From positions 1 through 5,493 of the forward strand of contig JARGFV010000143.1 of the NCBI GenBank assembly GCA_029210545.1: a DNA stretch of 5,493 nucleotides, in the 5' to 3' direction. The notes beneath the pieces are model-generated. The model saw only the letters and a program-made list of their open reading frames with translations. It had not been told where the DNA came from and made no database searches. The stretch comes from a bacterium. GTDB lineage: Bacteria; BMS3Abin14. This document shows positions 1 through 5,413 of this stretch, piece by piece. Position 1 is the first letter of the stretch; each line of letters starts with the position of its first letter. Made by a program: the position numbers and the translations under genes.

Positions 1-73
1 GAAAGGGAAAACGACGCTTTTCCCTTTCCGTGGAGCGAAAAGTCCCGGATTGGACTTTTTGCGACTCTATCAA
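1..73 (+). repeat. Left terminal inverted repeat made of two hairpins
   Basis: Bases 1-65 are the exact reverse complement of 5426-5490. The match continues to base 73 with two mismatches (positions 66 and 69). The unit contains two internal palindromes. The first pairs GAAAGGGAAAA (1-11) with TTTTCCCTTTC (18-28) around a 6-nt loop. The second pairs 35-45 with 52-62 (core AAAAGTCC/GGACTTTT) around a 6-nt loop, with one G-T wobble. It lies about 30 bp past the stop codon of the four-helix-bundle gene, so it could also act as a transcript-end structure. It carries no coding sequence. It resembles a dispersed hairpin repeat or MITE-like unit, but I do not recognise a named family. Confidence 0.9.
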
Positions 74-102
74 GTTTAGAACCTTTCGATAATGTACAAA
101 AT

Positions 103-492
103 CTATTTAAATTTACTGCCCATATAATCCGATTTTCTCAAGTAGCTGATCAATCCGGATATTACTCTGCTGGTCTCACTGGCTATATCATGGAGCGATT
201 GAAACTCCTTATCGTTCACATTGCCAAGGTCGTGGGCAACGTACAATTGTGACCTTACTTCGCCACAGGAAGCTTTTGCCTGCGACAGGAACTGGATGAA
301 CTCCCGGTCACCCTCTCTTTCGTAACCTTCGGCGATGTTGGACATGGTGGAGACACTCGCTCGACAGATTTGCCGTCTCAAGTCATGGTCTTTCTTGAAT
401 GACACTCCATTGGTGAGTTCATGAACCTGTCTGACCAGCTGCCTGGCCTTTTGCCAAGAGATCAGATCCTCAAATCCGTTTATCTCTGACAT
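103..492 (-). CDS. Four-helix-bundle protein (23S rRNA intervening-sequence protein family)
   Basis: A 129-aa protein matching the widespread four-helix-bundle family first described from 23S rRNA intervening sequences. Visible signatures are an N-terminal F-E-D-L-x-x-W-Q-K-A block, a central L-R-R-Q-I-x-R-A-S-x-S block followed by N-I-A-E-G-Y-x-R, and E-F-x-x-F-L-x-x-A-x-x-S-x-x-E. These are the family's helix-packing motifs in the usual order and at full length. The biochemical role is unknown. Members often occur as stand-alone genes in polysaccharide loci, as here downstream of wbpA, and there is no 23S rRNA nearby. I chose the ATG at 490-492 because AAGGAGAG lies just upstream and family members begin at this point. 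A longer reading frame from a TTG at 543 would add 17 residues that do not resemble the family. The Shine-Dalgarno sequence lies inside a hairpin (see 498-526). Confidence 0.88.
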   Translation of the reverse strand: MSEINGFEDLISWQKARQLVRQVHELTNGVSFKKDHDLRRQICRASVSTMSNIAEGYEREGDREFIQFLSQAKASCGEVRSQLYVAHDLGNVNDKEFQSLHDIASETSRVISGLISYLRKSDYMGSKFK

Positions 493-497
493 TTTCT

Positions 498-526
498 CTC
501 CTTTCCGAATATTTTTCTGAAAGGAG
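498..526 (-). promoter_or_regulatory. Hairpin enclosing the ribosome binding site of the four-helix-bundle gene
   Basis: In mRNA sense, CTCCTTTC (526-519) can pair perfectly with GAAAGGAG (505-498) across a 13-nt A/T-rich loop. The second arm is the Shine-Dalgarno sequence for the ATG at 492. An 8-bp stem would hide the ribosome binding site. That this regulates translation is inference. Confidence 0.5.
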
Positions 527-567
527 TTCAAATCACATGCCAACGTGCAGTTTTGTTTTATTCTTTC

Positions 568-609
568 TTTGGTCTTTGGACTTTGGTCTTTGGACTTTGG
601 TCTTTGGGC
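568..609 (+). repeat. Heptamer tandem array, TTTGGWC type, six units
   Basis: Six consecutive 7-bp units read TTTGGTC, TTTGGAC, TTTGGTC, TTTGGAC, TTTGGTC and TTTGGGC, alternating between GTC and GAC endings. The array ends 5 bp from the stop codon of the dehydrogenase gene (615-617), so it lies in that gene's 3' untranslated region, where the RNA reads GACCAAA/GTCCAAA. The same units recur at 2064-2084 and 2898-2918 in the same orientation. Confidence 0.9.
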
Positions 610-614
610 TGCCG

Positions 615-1925
615 TTAGATCCTCCAGACCTTCTTATTATCACGGGACCTGATGGTGTTCCTCGTGTCGAGGATGAGGGGCGCCTCCTTCAGAACCAGTT
701 TGTAGTCGAAATCGTCGTGGTCGGTGACGATGAGGGCAAGATCACACCCGCTGAGAAGTTCGGGCGTCATTCCCACCTGCTTCAGGACCGCCGTTCCCAC
801 ATCCAGCTCAGGGATGTAGGGATCCGTGTAGGAGACATCGGCTCCCTTGGCCAGGAGACGGTCGATGATGTCGATGGCCGGCGACTCCCTCTCGTCGTCG
901 ATATTTTTTTTATAGGCTACTCCCAGAACAAGAATCCGGGCGCCCTTCATGGCCTTCCCGATACTGTTGAGGGCATCCACCGCCTTTTGAACGACATGGA
1001 GGGGCATGAAGCTGTTGACCTGTCCGGCCAGCTCTATGAAGCGGGCCTCGAACCCGACGGACCGGGCCTTCCACGACAGGTAGTAAGGATCGATGGGAAT
1101 GCAGTGACCGCCCAGGCCGGGGCCGGGGTAGAAGGGCATGAATCCGAAAGGTTTGGTGGCGGCTCCCTCGATGACCTCCCAGACGTCGATGCCCAGGCGG
1201 TCGCACATGACAGCGAGCTCGTTGACAAGGGCGATATTGACGCTGCGGAAGGTGTTCTCATGGATCTTGACCATTTCGGCCACAGACGCGGAACTGACCG
1301 GAAAAACTGTATCCAGGAACTGCCTGTAAAACAGGGCTGCCATTTCTGTGCATTTGGGCGTTGCCCCACCCACGACCTTGGGAATGTTGCCGGTGTTGAA
1401 CCTCGGATTTCCCGGATCGACCCTTTCCGGCGAAAAAGCCACGAAGATGTCCGCACCCGCCTTGAGGCCCGTTCCTGTCAGGGCGGGTACCATGACCTCG
1501 TCGGTGGTGCCCGGATATGTCGTACTCTCGAGAACGATCAGCATCCCGGGATGGAGGTTGGGAACGATCGCTTCCTCCAGGGCCGCGATGATACAGGAGA
1601 TGTCCGGATCACGGGTCTTGTTGAGAGGGGTCGGCACGCAGACGCAGACGACATCGCACCCGGACACCACGCCAAAATCCATTGTGGCGGAAAGCCTCCC
1701 GTTTTCGACCTCCTGGAGCACCTGGCGGGCGGGGACATCGGGGATATAAGACTCACCCCGGTTCACCGCTTCGACTTTTTCAAGGCTTTTGTCGAGCCCC
1801 ACGACTGGAAAACCGGCGCCGGCAAGCTCTACCGCCAGGGGCAGTCCAACATACCCCAGCCCGATGACGGCACAGCGGGCGGAACGATCGCTTATCTTCT
1901 TTTCCAGGCTCTTTTTCGATGACAT
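615..1925 (-). CDS. wbpA: UDP-N-acetyl-D-glucosamine 6-dehydrogenase (nucleotide sugar dehydrogenase)
   Basis: A 436-aa cytoplasmic member of the UDP-glucose/GDP-mannose dehydrogenase family. It should oxidise C6 of a UDP-N-acetylhexosamine twice with NAD+, giving the uronic acid for surface glycans. Visible features are the NAD-binding Rossmann motif GLGYVG (residues 22-27) with the ribose-binding Asp near 45, VPTPL (97-101), ESTTYPGT (133-140), the catalytic Lys/Asn block MVKIHENTF (about 218-226), GPGLGGHCIPIDP with the nucleophilic Cys near 275, and the C-terminal GVAYKKNIDDERESPA nucleotide-binding block (335-350). The FMPFYPGPGLGGHC context points to the WbpA/TviB branch rather than UDP-glucose dehydrogenase. 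Exact substrate (GlcNAc or GalNAc) cannot be fixed. I chose the ATG at 1925, preceded by GGAG. The longer TTG start at 1997 would translate intergenic repeat sequence. The length equals what I recall for Pseudomonas WbpA. Confidence 0.93.
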   Translation of the reverse strand: MSSKKSLEKKISDRSARCAVIGLGYVGLPLAVELAGAGFPVVGLDKSLEKVEAVNRGESYIPDVPARQVLQEVENGRLSATMDFGVVSGCDVVCVCVPTPLNKTRDPDISCIIAALEEAIVPNLHPGMLIVLESTTYPGTTDEVMVPALTGTGLKAGADIFVAFSPERVDPGNPRFNTGNIPKVVGGATPKCTEMAALFYRQFLDTVFPVSSASVAEMVKIHENTFRSVNIALVNELAVMCDRLGIDVWEVIEGAATKPFGFMPFYPGPGLGGHCIPIDPYYLSWKARSVGFEARFIELAGQVNSFMPLHVVQKAVDALNSIGKAMKGARILVLGVAYKKNIDDERESPAIDIIDRLLAKGADVSYTDPYIPELDVGTAVLKQVGMTPELLSGCDLALIVTDHDDFDYKLVLKEAPLILDTRNTIRSRDNKKVWRI

Positions 1926-1940
1926 GGCTCTCCAGGGTTC

Positions 1941-1954
1941 GGAGCTGATGCTCC
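1941..1954 (-). promoter_or_regulatory. Small hairpin in the wbpA leader
   Basis: A perfect 5-bp stem, GGAGC with GCTCC, closes a 4-nt loop (ATCA in mRNA sense). It lies 15 nt before the chosen wbpA start and just upstream of its GGAG ribosome binding site. The upstream arm itself contains GGAG. It is short and could be chance. Confidence 0.3.
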
Positions 1955-1955
1955 T

Positions 1956-2011
1956 CAAGTTTTGCGTTGTGGGTTTTGGGTTTGAAAAAGCGGGCAATGG
2001 GCTATGGGTGA
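1956..2011 (+). repeat. Degenerate heptamer array, TGGGTTT and TGGGCTA types
   Basis: Eight units in unbroken 7-bp phase: CAAGTTT, TGCGTTG, TGGGTTT, TGGGTTT, GAAAAAG, CGGGCAA, TGGGCTA, TGGGTGA. The last three are the reverse-strand form of the YGCCYMT heptamer of the large 4721-4949 array. Part of the extended reading frame upstream of wbpA is translated repeat, which argues against the longer start. Confidence 0.7.
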
Positions 2012-2045
2012 AAAACCGCGTTCGTCATCGTGCCTGATGCTCTTC

Positions 2046-2084
2046 CCTATAGCCCGCTCTCCCTTTGGTCTTTGGACTTTGGTC
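2046..2084 (+). repeat. Repeat block left of higBA (CCTATAGCC plus TTTGGWC heptamers)
   Basis: The block opens with CCTATAGCC (2046-2054), continues through a pyrimidine stretch, and ends with TTTGGTC, TTTGGAC, TTTGGTC (2064-2084). A near copy in the same orientation lies at 2879-2918, so the two form direct repeats around higBA. AGCGGGC at 1989-1995 can also pair with GCCCGCT at 2052-2058, and the two flanking sequences differ by roughly one 7-nt unit. Confidence 0.75.
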
Positions 2085-2139
2085 TGGTTCCTCCTGCCCC
2101 CACGCTCCCATGCTTTTCACCAATCACACCTTTTCCCCT

Positions 2140-2427
2140 TTATGCTGTCTGGAATCGCTTTACGTTAATCCGGTCCTCATGCATTCGAGCTTGTGCAAGA
2201 TCATAAGCAGCCTGCATGCGCAACCACGCGTCAGCGCTACTGCCGAAAGCTTTTTCAAGACGAATAGCCATATCAGGAGAGATACCGGCCTGCCCATTGA
2301 TGACACGTGACAGAGTGTGGCGCGCGACGCCAAGGACACGGGCACCGTCAGTCACTGTAAGCGACAGGGGTGCCAGGCAGGCGTCCTTTATGGAGTGGCC
2401 CGGATGGGGCGGATTTTTCATTACCAT
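2140..2427 (-). CDS. higA: HigA-family antitoxin, XRE-type DNA-binding protein
   Basis: A 95-aa antitoxin of a type II toxin-antitoxin pair. It should bind and neutralise HigB and repress its own operon. The N terminus ([10 protein letters not shown]) is the usual HigA opening. A helix-turn-helix follows at about residues 23-50 ([26 protein letters not shown]), then the family-typical [13 protein letters not shown] and [14 protein letters not shown] blocks. Full length for the family. The gene lies 12 bp after higB. Its AGGAGG ribosome binding site (2435-2440) touches the higB stop codon (TGAGGAGG), indicating coupled translation. I start at the ATG at 2427, which has a 7-nt spacing. The ATG two codons later is possible but its spacing is less good. 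The toxin-first order is characteristic of hig modules. Confidence 0.93.
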   Translation of the reverse strand: MVMKNPPHPGHSIKDACLAPLSLTVTDGARVLGVARHTLSRVINGQAGISPDMAIRLEKAFGSSADAWLRMQAAYDLAQARMHEDRINVKRFQTA

Positions 2428-2439
2428 TTTTTATCCTCC

Positions 2440-2718
2440 TCAGTGGTAATCAACCAGATTCACTTCAAAAATATCTCCGTCTTGAAACCGGAAGATTATT
2501 CGCCAGTTTCCTGAAACACGGACACTCCAGAATCCTTTTAATTCACCTTTGAGCGCATGGAGTACATAACCCGGCAAGTCGAGGTCAGATGGCGTCAATG
2601 AGACATCCAATCTGGCAAGGATGTCTTCAATCCTATTGATATTGTCGCCCCTCATCCGGCTGCGATCTCCATGTTCATAAAACCGCTTTAGACCACGGTG
2701 TTTGAAACTACGTATCAT
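2440..2718 (-). CDS. higB: HigB-family mRNA interferase toxin (RelE/ParE superfamily)
   Basis: A 92-aa toxin expected to cut mRNA on translating ribosomes. The sequence begins M-I-R-S-F-K-H-R-G-L and contains the family blocks D-L-P-G-Y-V-L-H-A-L-K-G-E-L-K-G-F-W-S-V-R-V and G-N-W-R-I-I-F-R-F, ending in D-Y-H. From memory, the residues implicated in catalysis in Proteus HigB are His54, Lys57, Arg73, Asp90, Tyr91 and His92. All six occur at identical positions here, so the toxin looks intact. The ATG at 2718 gives the standard HigB N terminus. An out-of-frame ATG 7 nt upstream, with a better placed GAGG, would encode only a 5-codon leader overlapping the toxin start. The gene is cotranscribed with higA downstream and sits 206 bp after the transferase gene. 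Confidence 0.93.
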   Translation of the reverse strand: MIRSFKHRGLKRFYEHGDRSRMRGDNINRIEDILARLDVSLTPSDLDLPGYVLHALKGELKGFWSVRVSGNWRIIFRFQDGDIFEVNLVDYH

Positions 2719-2732
2719 GGATCATGTGTACC

Positions 2733-2770
2733 TCGTACCGATACGAATGTCAAATATTCAACCCTGTCAA
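2733..2770 (-). promoter_or_regulatory. Candidate higBA promoter and operator
   Basis: Upstream of higB there are two TTGACA hexamers (2770-2765 and 2754-2749 in minus-strand sense), each a perfect -35 match, but no strong -10 follows either. Between them and the start codon lies an inverted repeat, TCGTA-TCGG-TACGA (2746-2733). This is suitable in size and place for HigA autorepression. The -35 matches are seen directly; the operator role is inferred from how hig operons are usually controlled. Confidence 0.4.
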
Positions 2771-2861
2771 TTTATTTGGGGGGATGGGATAAAGAGAGAT
2801 GGGCATGAATATAGAAAAGGAAATATGGAATGAGGAATAAAACCTGTTATGCCTCTCCCCA

Positions 2862-2920
2862 TCGCCCATAGCCTATTACCTATAGCCTGTTTTTCTCTTT
2901 GGACTTTGGTCTTTGGACTT
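2862..2920 (+). repeat. Repeat block right of higBA (YGCCYMT then TTTGGWC heptamers)
   Basis: Units CGCCCAT, AGCCTAT, TACCTAT, AGCCTGT run from about 2862 to 2890. TTTGGAC, TTTGGTC, TTTGGAC follow at 2898-2918. The block ends 4-6 bp from the stop codon of the transferase gene (2925-2927). Both heptamer families are therefore joined in one 3' flanking block. The part from 2879 is a direct copy of 2046-2084. Confidence 0.8.
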
Positions 2921-2924
2921 TCCT

Positions 2925-4592
2925 TTACTCCCACCACGGCATGGAGAGGAGCAACACCATGCTGGCCACTGTGCCGGCGGCCAGCGTCCAGGAGCGCACC
3001 CGGTACCCTGACAGGTAGACCCTGGCCAGGGTGTAGAGGATCAGGGCGTTTGCCAGGGCAGCGGCAAAGGGCAGGAAAGAGGCCGCTCCGAGGAAGTGCT
3101 TCGCGAGGGCCGCTCCGAGCACTCCGATGTAAAGGCTCAGGATGTCCATCGGGTACGCGATAATGACGGCGAAGGTTCCTGTCCGGTAGAGAAAATAGCC
3201 CAGGAGGAGCAGGGCCGCGATCGCTGCGAGAACCGTCATCCACCCCACTGTTTTACCAGCGCCGCCCCATACAGTGACCAGGGTGACCTGGTTCAGGACA
3301 AGGGAGCAGAACAGGGCCACCCGCGTGATCTCGTAGCGGGGAGAGTCCTGGATATTGTTCAGGTAAAGGTCCAAAGCGCCCAGGACGAAAAGGGCCAGTA
3401 CAGCGGCGACCAGGTGGGAAAGCAGCATGTGCCTCTTGAATAATATGACCAGGTTCACGGAGGATACCCCTGTCAGTATGACCAGGTTGTTCCTGAGACG
3501 CTCTTTCCTGTCCCTCATGGAACCAACGGCTTTTCTCGCGATGGCGCGGACCCTCACGTTCAGGTCACGGACCGCGTCCCCGACACGGAAAAGGTGAAAA
3601 ACCTTGACCGTTGCCAGGGCAGCGATAAGGAGTAAGAGGCCCAGGGCCAGGATCTGGATCTGGATCGTCTGGGCCAGGAGCAAGCCGAGGATGCCGAGAG
3701 AGGCCGACAGCCCATAGAACATGCCCAGGACCTGTATCGCGGTGAAGTTAAGATCCAGCAGGCGATGATGGATGTGTTCCCTGTCTGCTTTAAATGGATT
3801 TTCACCCCGCGCTGACCGTCTTATAAAGGCGAAAACCGTATCGGTAAGAGGAATGGCCAGCAGCAGGATCGGGACCACGAGAACCAGGAACGTGCTCGTT
3901 TTGGCAGAATGGGTGATGGATACCACGGCAAGGATGAAACCGAGCAGAAGGCTGCCGCTGTCCCCGAGGAACGTCCCGGCAGGATAAATATTATACCTGA
4001 GAAAGCCGAGCAGCGCCCCCGACATGATCAGGCAGAGCATCCCCAGCCCTGTCCTGTCTGAAACGATGGCAAGAGCACCCATGCCTATAAAAGCGTTAAA
4101 ACACAGGCCGGATGCCAGCCCATCCATCCCGTCGATGAGGTTGACGGCGTTGGTGATCCCAACGATCCAGAAGATCGTCACGAAAAACGACAGGAAGTGA
4201 CCCGGCTTGAACCCCAGATCACTTAAAAAAACGAACCTGTTCAGATCGAAAAGGACTCCCGCCTGCATAACCGATAGAGCGGCGATCGTCTGGACCAGGA
4301 ACTTGGTCATGAAGTGGCAACCGAATCGATCATCCCAGGTGCCGACCGCGAAGATAAGAGAAGCTCCAAGGAGCACAAAAAACAGGCCCTCATTCCCGAT
4401 AAAGGCCGCCGTCAATCCGATGATAGCAAAGGGGAATAGTGTGATGCCGCCCGCAAGGGGCATCGGTTCCCTATGCTGCTTGCGGTGGTCAGGCCGGTCC
4501 AGGAATCCCCAGCCGGAACAAAATCGAATCACCCTTGGGGTGATGGTAAGGGCAAGCACTGCGGCGATGAAGAAGGAGAACAGGTAGACCAA
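2925..4592 (-). CDS. WecA-like polyprenyl-phosphate glycosyl-1-phosphate transferase with C-terminal membrane extension
   Basis: A 555-aa inner-membrane protein of the MraY/WecA superfamily. It should transfer a sugar-1-phosphate, probably GlcNAc-1-P or a related N-acetylhexosamine, from UDP-sugar to undecaprenyl phosphate, the first step of glycan assembly. The core (about residues 1-334) has repeated hydrophobic segments and family motifs: the D-R-P-D-H-R-K-Q-H loop (33-40), A-G-G-I-T (47-51), W-D-D (86-88), NAVNLIDGMDGLASG (148-162, catalytic acidic loop), GDSGS (210-214), and HIHHR (273-277), typical of the WecA branch. A basic linker (about 342-368) then leads to about 185 further hydrophobic residues with several likely membrane spans. 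WecA-type enzymes are usually about 350-370 aa, so this is an addition. The start is TTG at 4592, preceded by AGGGGGG. A TTG at 4634 lies inside the predicted promoter, and no ATG is available before the core. Start confidence is moderate. Confidence 0.9.
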   Translation of the reverse strand: MVYLFSFFIAAVLALTITPRVIRFCSGWGFLDRPDHRKQHREPMPLAGGITLFPFAIIGLTAAFIGNEGLFFVLLGASLIFAVGTWDDRFGCHFMTKFLVQTIAALSVMQAGVLFDLNRFVFLSDLGFKPGHFLSFFVTIFWIVGITNAVNLIDGMDGLASGLCFNAFIGMGALAIVSDRTGLGMLCLIMSGALLGFLRYNIYPAGTFLGDSGSLLLGFILAVVSITHSAKTSTFLVLVVPILLLAIPLTDTVFAFIRRSARGENPFKADREHIHHRLLDLNFTAIQVLGMFYGLSASLGILGLLLAQTIQIQILALGLLLLIAALATVKVFHLFRVGDAVRDLNVRVRAIARKAVGSMRDRKERLRNNLVILTGVSSVNLVILFKRHMLLSHLVAAVLALFVLGALDLYLNNIQDSPRYEITRVALFCSLVLNQVTLVTVWGGAGKTVGWMTVLAAIAALLLLGYFLYRTGTFAVIIAYPMDILSLYIGVLGAALAKHFLGAASFLPFAAALANALILYTLARVYLSGYRVRSWTLAAGTVASMVLLLSMPWWE

Positions 4593-4622
4593 GGAGCCCC
4601 CCTGAAAATGAAACGAAACAGT

Positions 4623-4651
4623 AAAATACGACAATGAGGGAAGAAATTCAA
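4623..4651 (-). promoter_or_regulatory. Candidate sigma-70 promoter of the glycosyl-1-phosphate transferase
   Basis: In minus-strand sense, TTGAAT (4651-4646) and TATTTT (4628-4623) are separated by exactly 17 bp, each matching four of six consensus bases. Transcription would begin near 4616, giving a leader of about 24 nt before the TTG at 4592. The upstream TTG at 4634 would lie in the spacer. This supports the downstream start. Confidence 0.45.
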
Positions 4652-4720
4652 GGGCGTGCTCGCCTTTAAAGCGCCGAGGATTCCATGTTCGGTTGATCTA
4701 AGCTCTTCCCAATTATCCAT

Positions 4721-4949
4721 TGCCCATCGCCTATTGCCCCTCGCCTCTCGCCCATTGCCCCTCGCCTCTCGCCCCTTGCCCCTCGCCTCTCGCCCATTGC
4801 CTATCGCCTCTCGCCCATTGCCCCTCGCCTCTCGCCCATTGCCCCTCGCTTATCGCCCATTGCCCCTCGCCTATCGCCCATTGCCCCTCGCCCATCGCCC
4901 CTCGCTTATCGCCCATTGCCCCTCGCCCATCGCCTCTCGCCCATTGCCT
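4721..4949 (+). repeat. Large heptamer tandem array, YGCCYMT type, about 32 units
   Basis: About 32 contiguous 7-bp units with consensus (T/C)GCC(C/T)(A/C)T, without a break in phase. A higher-order 21-bp period is visible: triads such as CGCCCAT, TGCCCCT, CGCCTCT recur with small changes about eight times in a row from 4728 to 4895. Because 21 is a multiple of three, frames without stops run through it on both strands, giving spurious low-complexity ORFs rich in Ser, Pro, Leu, Ala and His. The array begins 21 bp past the stop of the ATPase gene and ends about 70 bp before the transferase promoter. The RNA-sense strand is G-rich, and 4901-4877 fits a canonical G-quadruplex pattern with four runs of at least three G. 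No spacers exist, so it is not a CRISPR. Together with the promoter it accounts for the gene-free stretch 4593-4970. Confidence 0.93.
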
Positions 4950-4970
4950 GCTTTATCCCCGGAAAGCGGC

Positions 4971-5399
4971 TCATGTCAGCCGGATAGCAGTACCTTCCCT
5001 CAACAGTCGAGCGATTTCGCGATTTTTCTCCTTCCATGTCGCCAGCGGCAGATCGGAAGCGACGGCTGTAAGTTTGCCTGCACCCCTTCGGTCCCGGATC
5101 AGATGACAGATGATTTTGGCTGTAGCAGGGCGATCAGCCAGGCACCAGAAGTTGTCGAGCATCAGAACGTCGACCGTGCTGTATTGCCGCCGCCATTCGG
5201 ATATCCGTCCAAACTGACTACACAACCGCACCAGGTCGTCGATCAGGGTTTCGGTGCCGACACGCGAAACGTCCCCTTCAGGCAGGCACTGCTCGATCGA
5301 CCGCAGCAGCCGCGTCTTACCGGCCCCGTTGGCTCCAAAAACACACAGAAGATCACCAGGTAAGTCGCTCAATCGCGCTATCAGTTCCTTTACAGTCAT
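4971..5399 (-). CDS. Orphan DnaA-type AAA+ ATPase domain protein
   Basis: A 142-aa protein that aligns by eye only with the AAA+ core of DnaA. Walker A is GANGAGKT (residues 22-29). A DnaA-like connecting helix region, L-I-D-D-L-V-R-L-C-S-Q-F-G-R-I-S-E-W-R-R-Q-Y (52-73), leads into Walker B VDVLMLDN (76-83). A sensor-1-like A-S-D-L-P segment follows at 114-118, and then R-L-L-R (131-134) at the place of the DnaA box VII arginine. DnaA domain I and the C-terminal lid and DNA-binding helix-turn-helix are absent. The second acidic Walker B residue of DnaA (LLIDD) is Asn83 here, so hydrolysis may be impaired. The function is unknown: a DnaA-related regulator, an Hda-like partner, or a remnant. 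The Walker A alone would also fit other P-loop families. The start is the ATG at 5399, with GAGG 9 nt upstream. The gene abuts the right terminal repeat. Confidence 0.75.
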   Translation of the reverse strand: MTVKELIARLSDLPGDLLCVFGANGAGKTRLLRSIEQCLPEGDVSRVGTETLIDDLVRLCSQFGRISEWRRQYSTVDVLMLDNFWCLADRPATAKIICHLIRDRRGAGKLTAVASDLPLATWKEKNREIARLLREGTAIRLT

Positions 5400-5413
5400 C
5401 TCCGCAAACCTCT

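Noticed and set aside
35-62. Classical intrinsic terminator after the four-helix-bundle gene
   Set aside because: The hairpin has A and T runs within its arms, but no separate T-tract follows the stem in the transcript direction. It may still attenuate transcription, so it is listed only as part of the repeat.
537-1922. A 461-codon open frame on the plus strand
   Set aside because: It lies fully antisense to the clearly recognisable dehydrogenase gene, and its product begins with translated TTTGGWC repeats and shows no family motif.
2780-2850. Possible further degenerate heptamer array in the purine-rich stretch downstream of the transferase
   Set aside because: Some 7-bp spacing of similar words is visible, but I could not define a consistent unit.
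2925-3243. Minus-strand frame of 158 codons (2767-3243) overlapping the transferase 3' end
   Set aside because: It is an arginine/proline-rich shadow in another frame of the transferase gene and runs into repeats. No recognisable domain.
4721-4949. CRISPR-like array
   Set aside because: Units are contiguous 7-mers without unique spacers, and there are no cas genes.
4656-5363. A 235-codon plus-strand frame with Ser/Pro/Leu/Ala repeats, and other frames across the same array
   Set aside because: The 21-bp period of the heptamer array keeps frames open on both strands. The rest is antisense to the DnaA-like gene, and no ribosome binding site or domain supports it.
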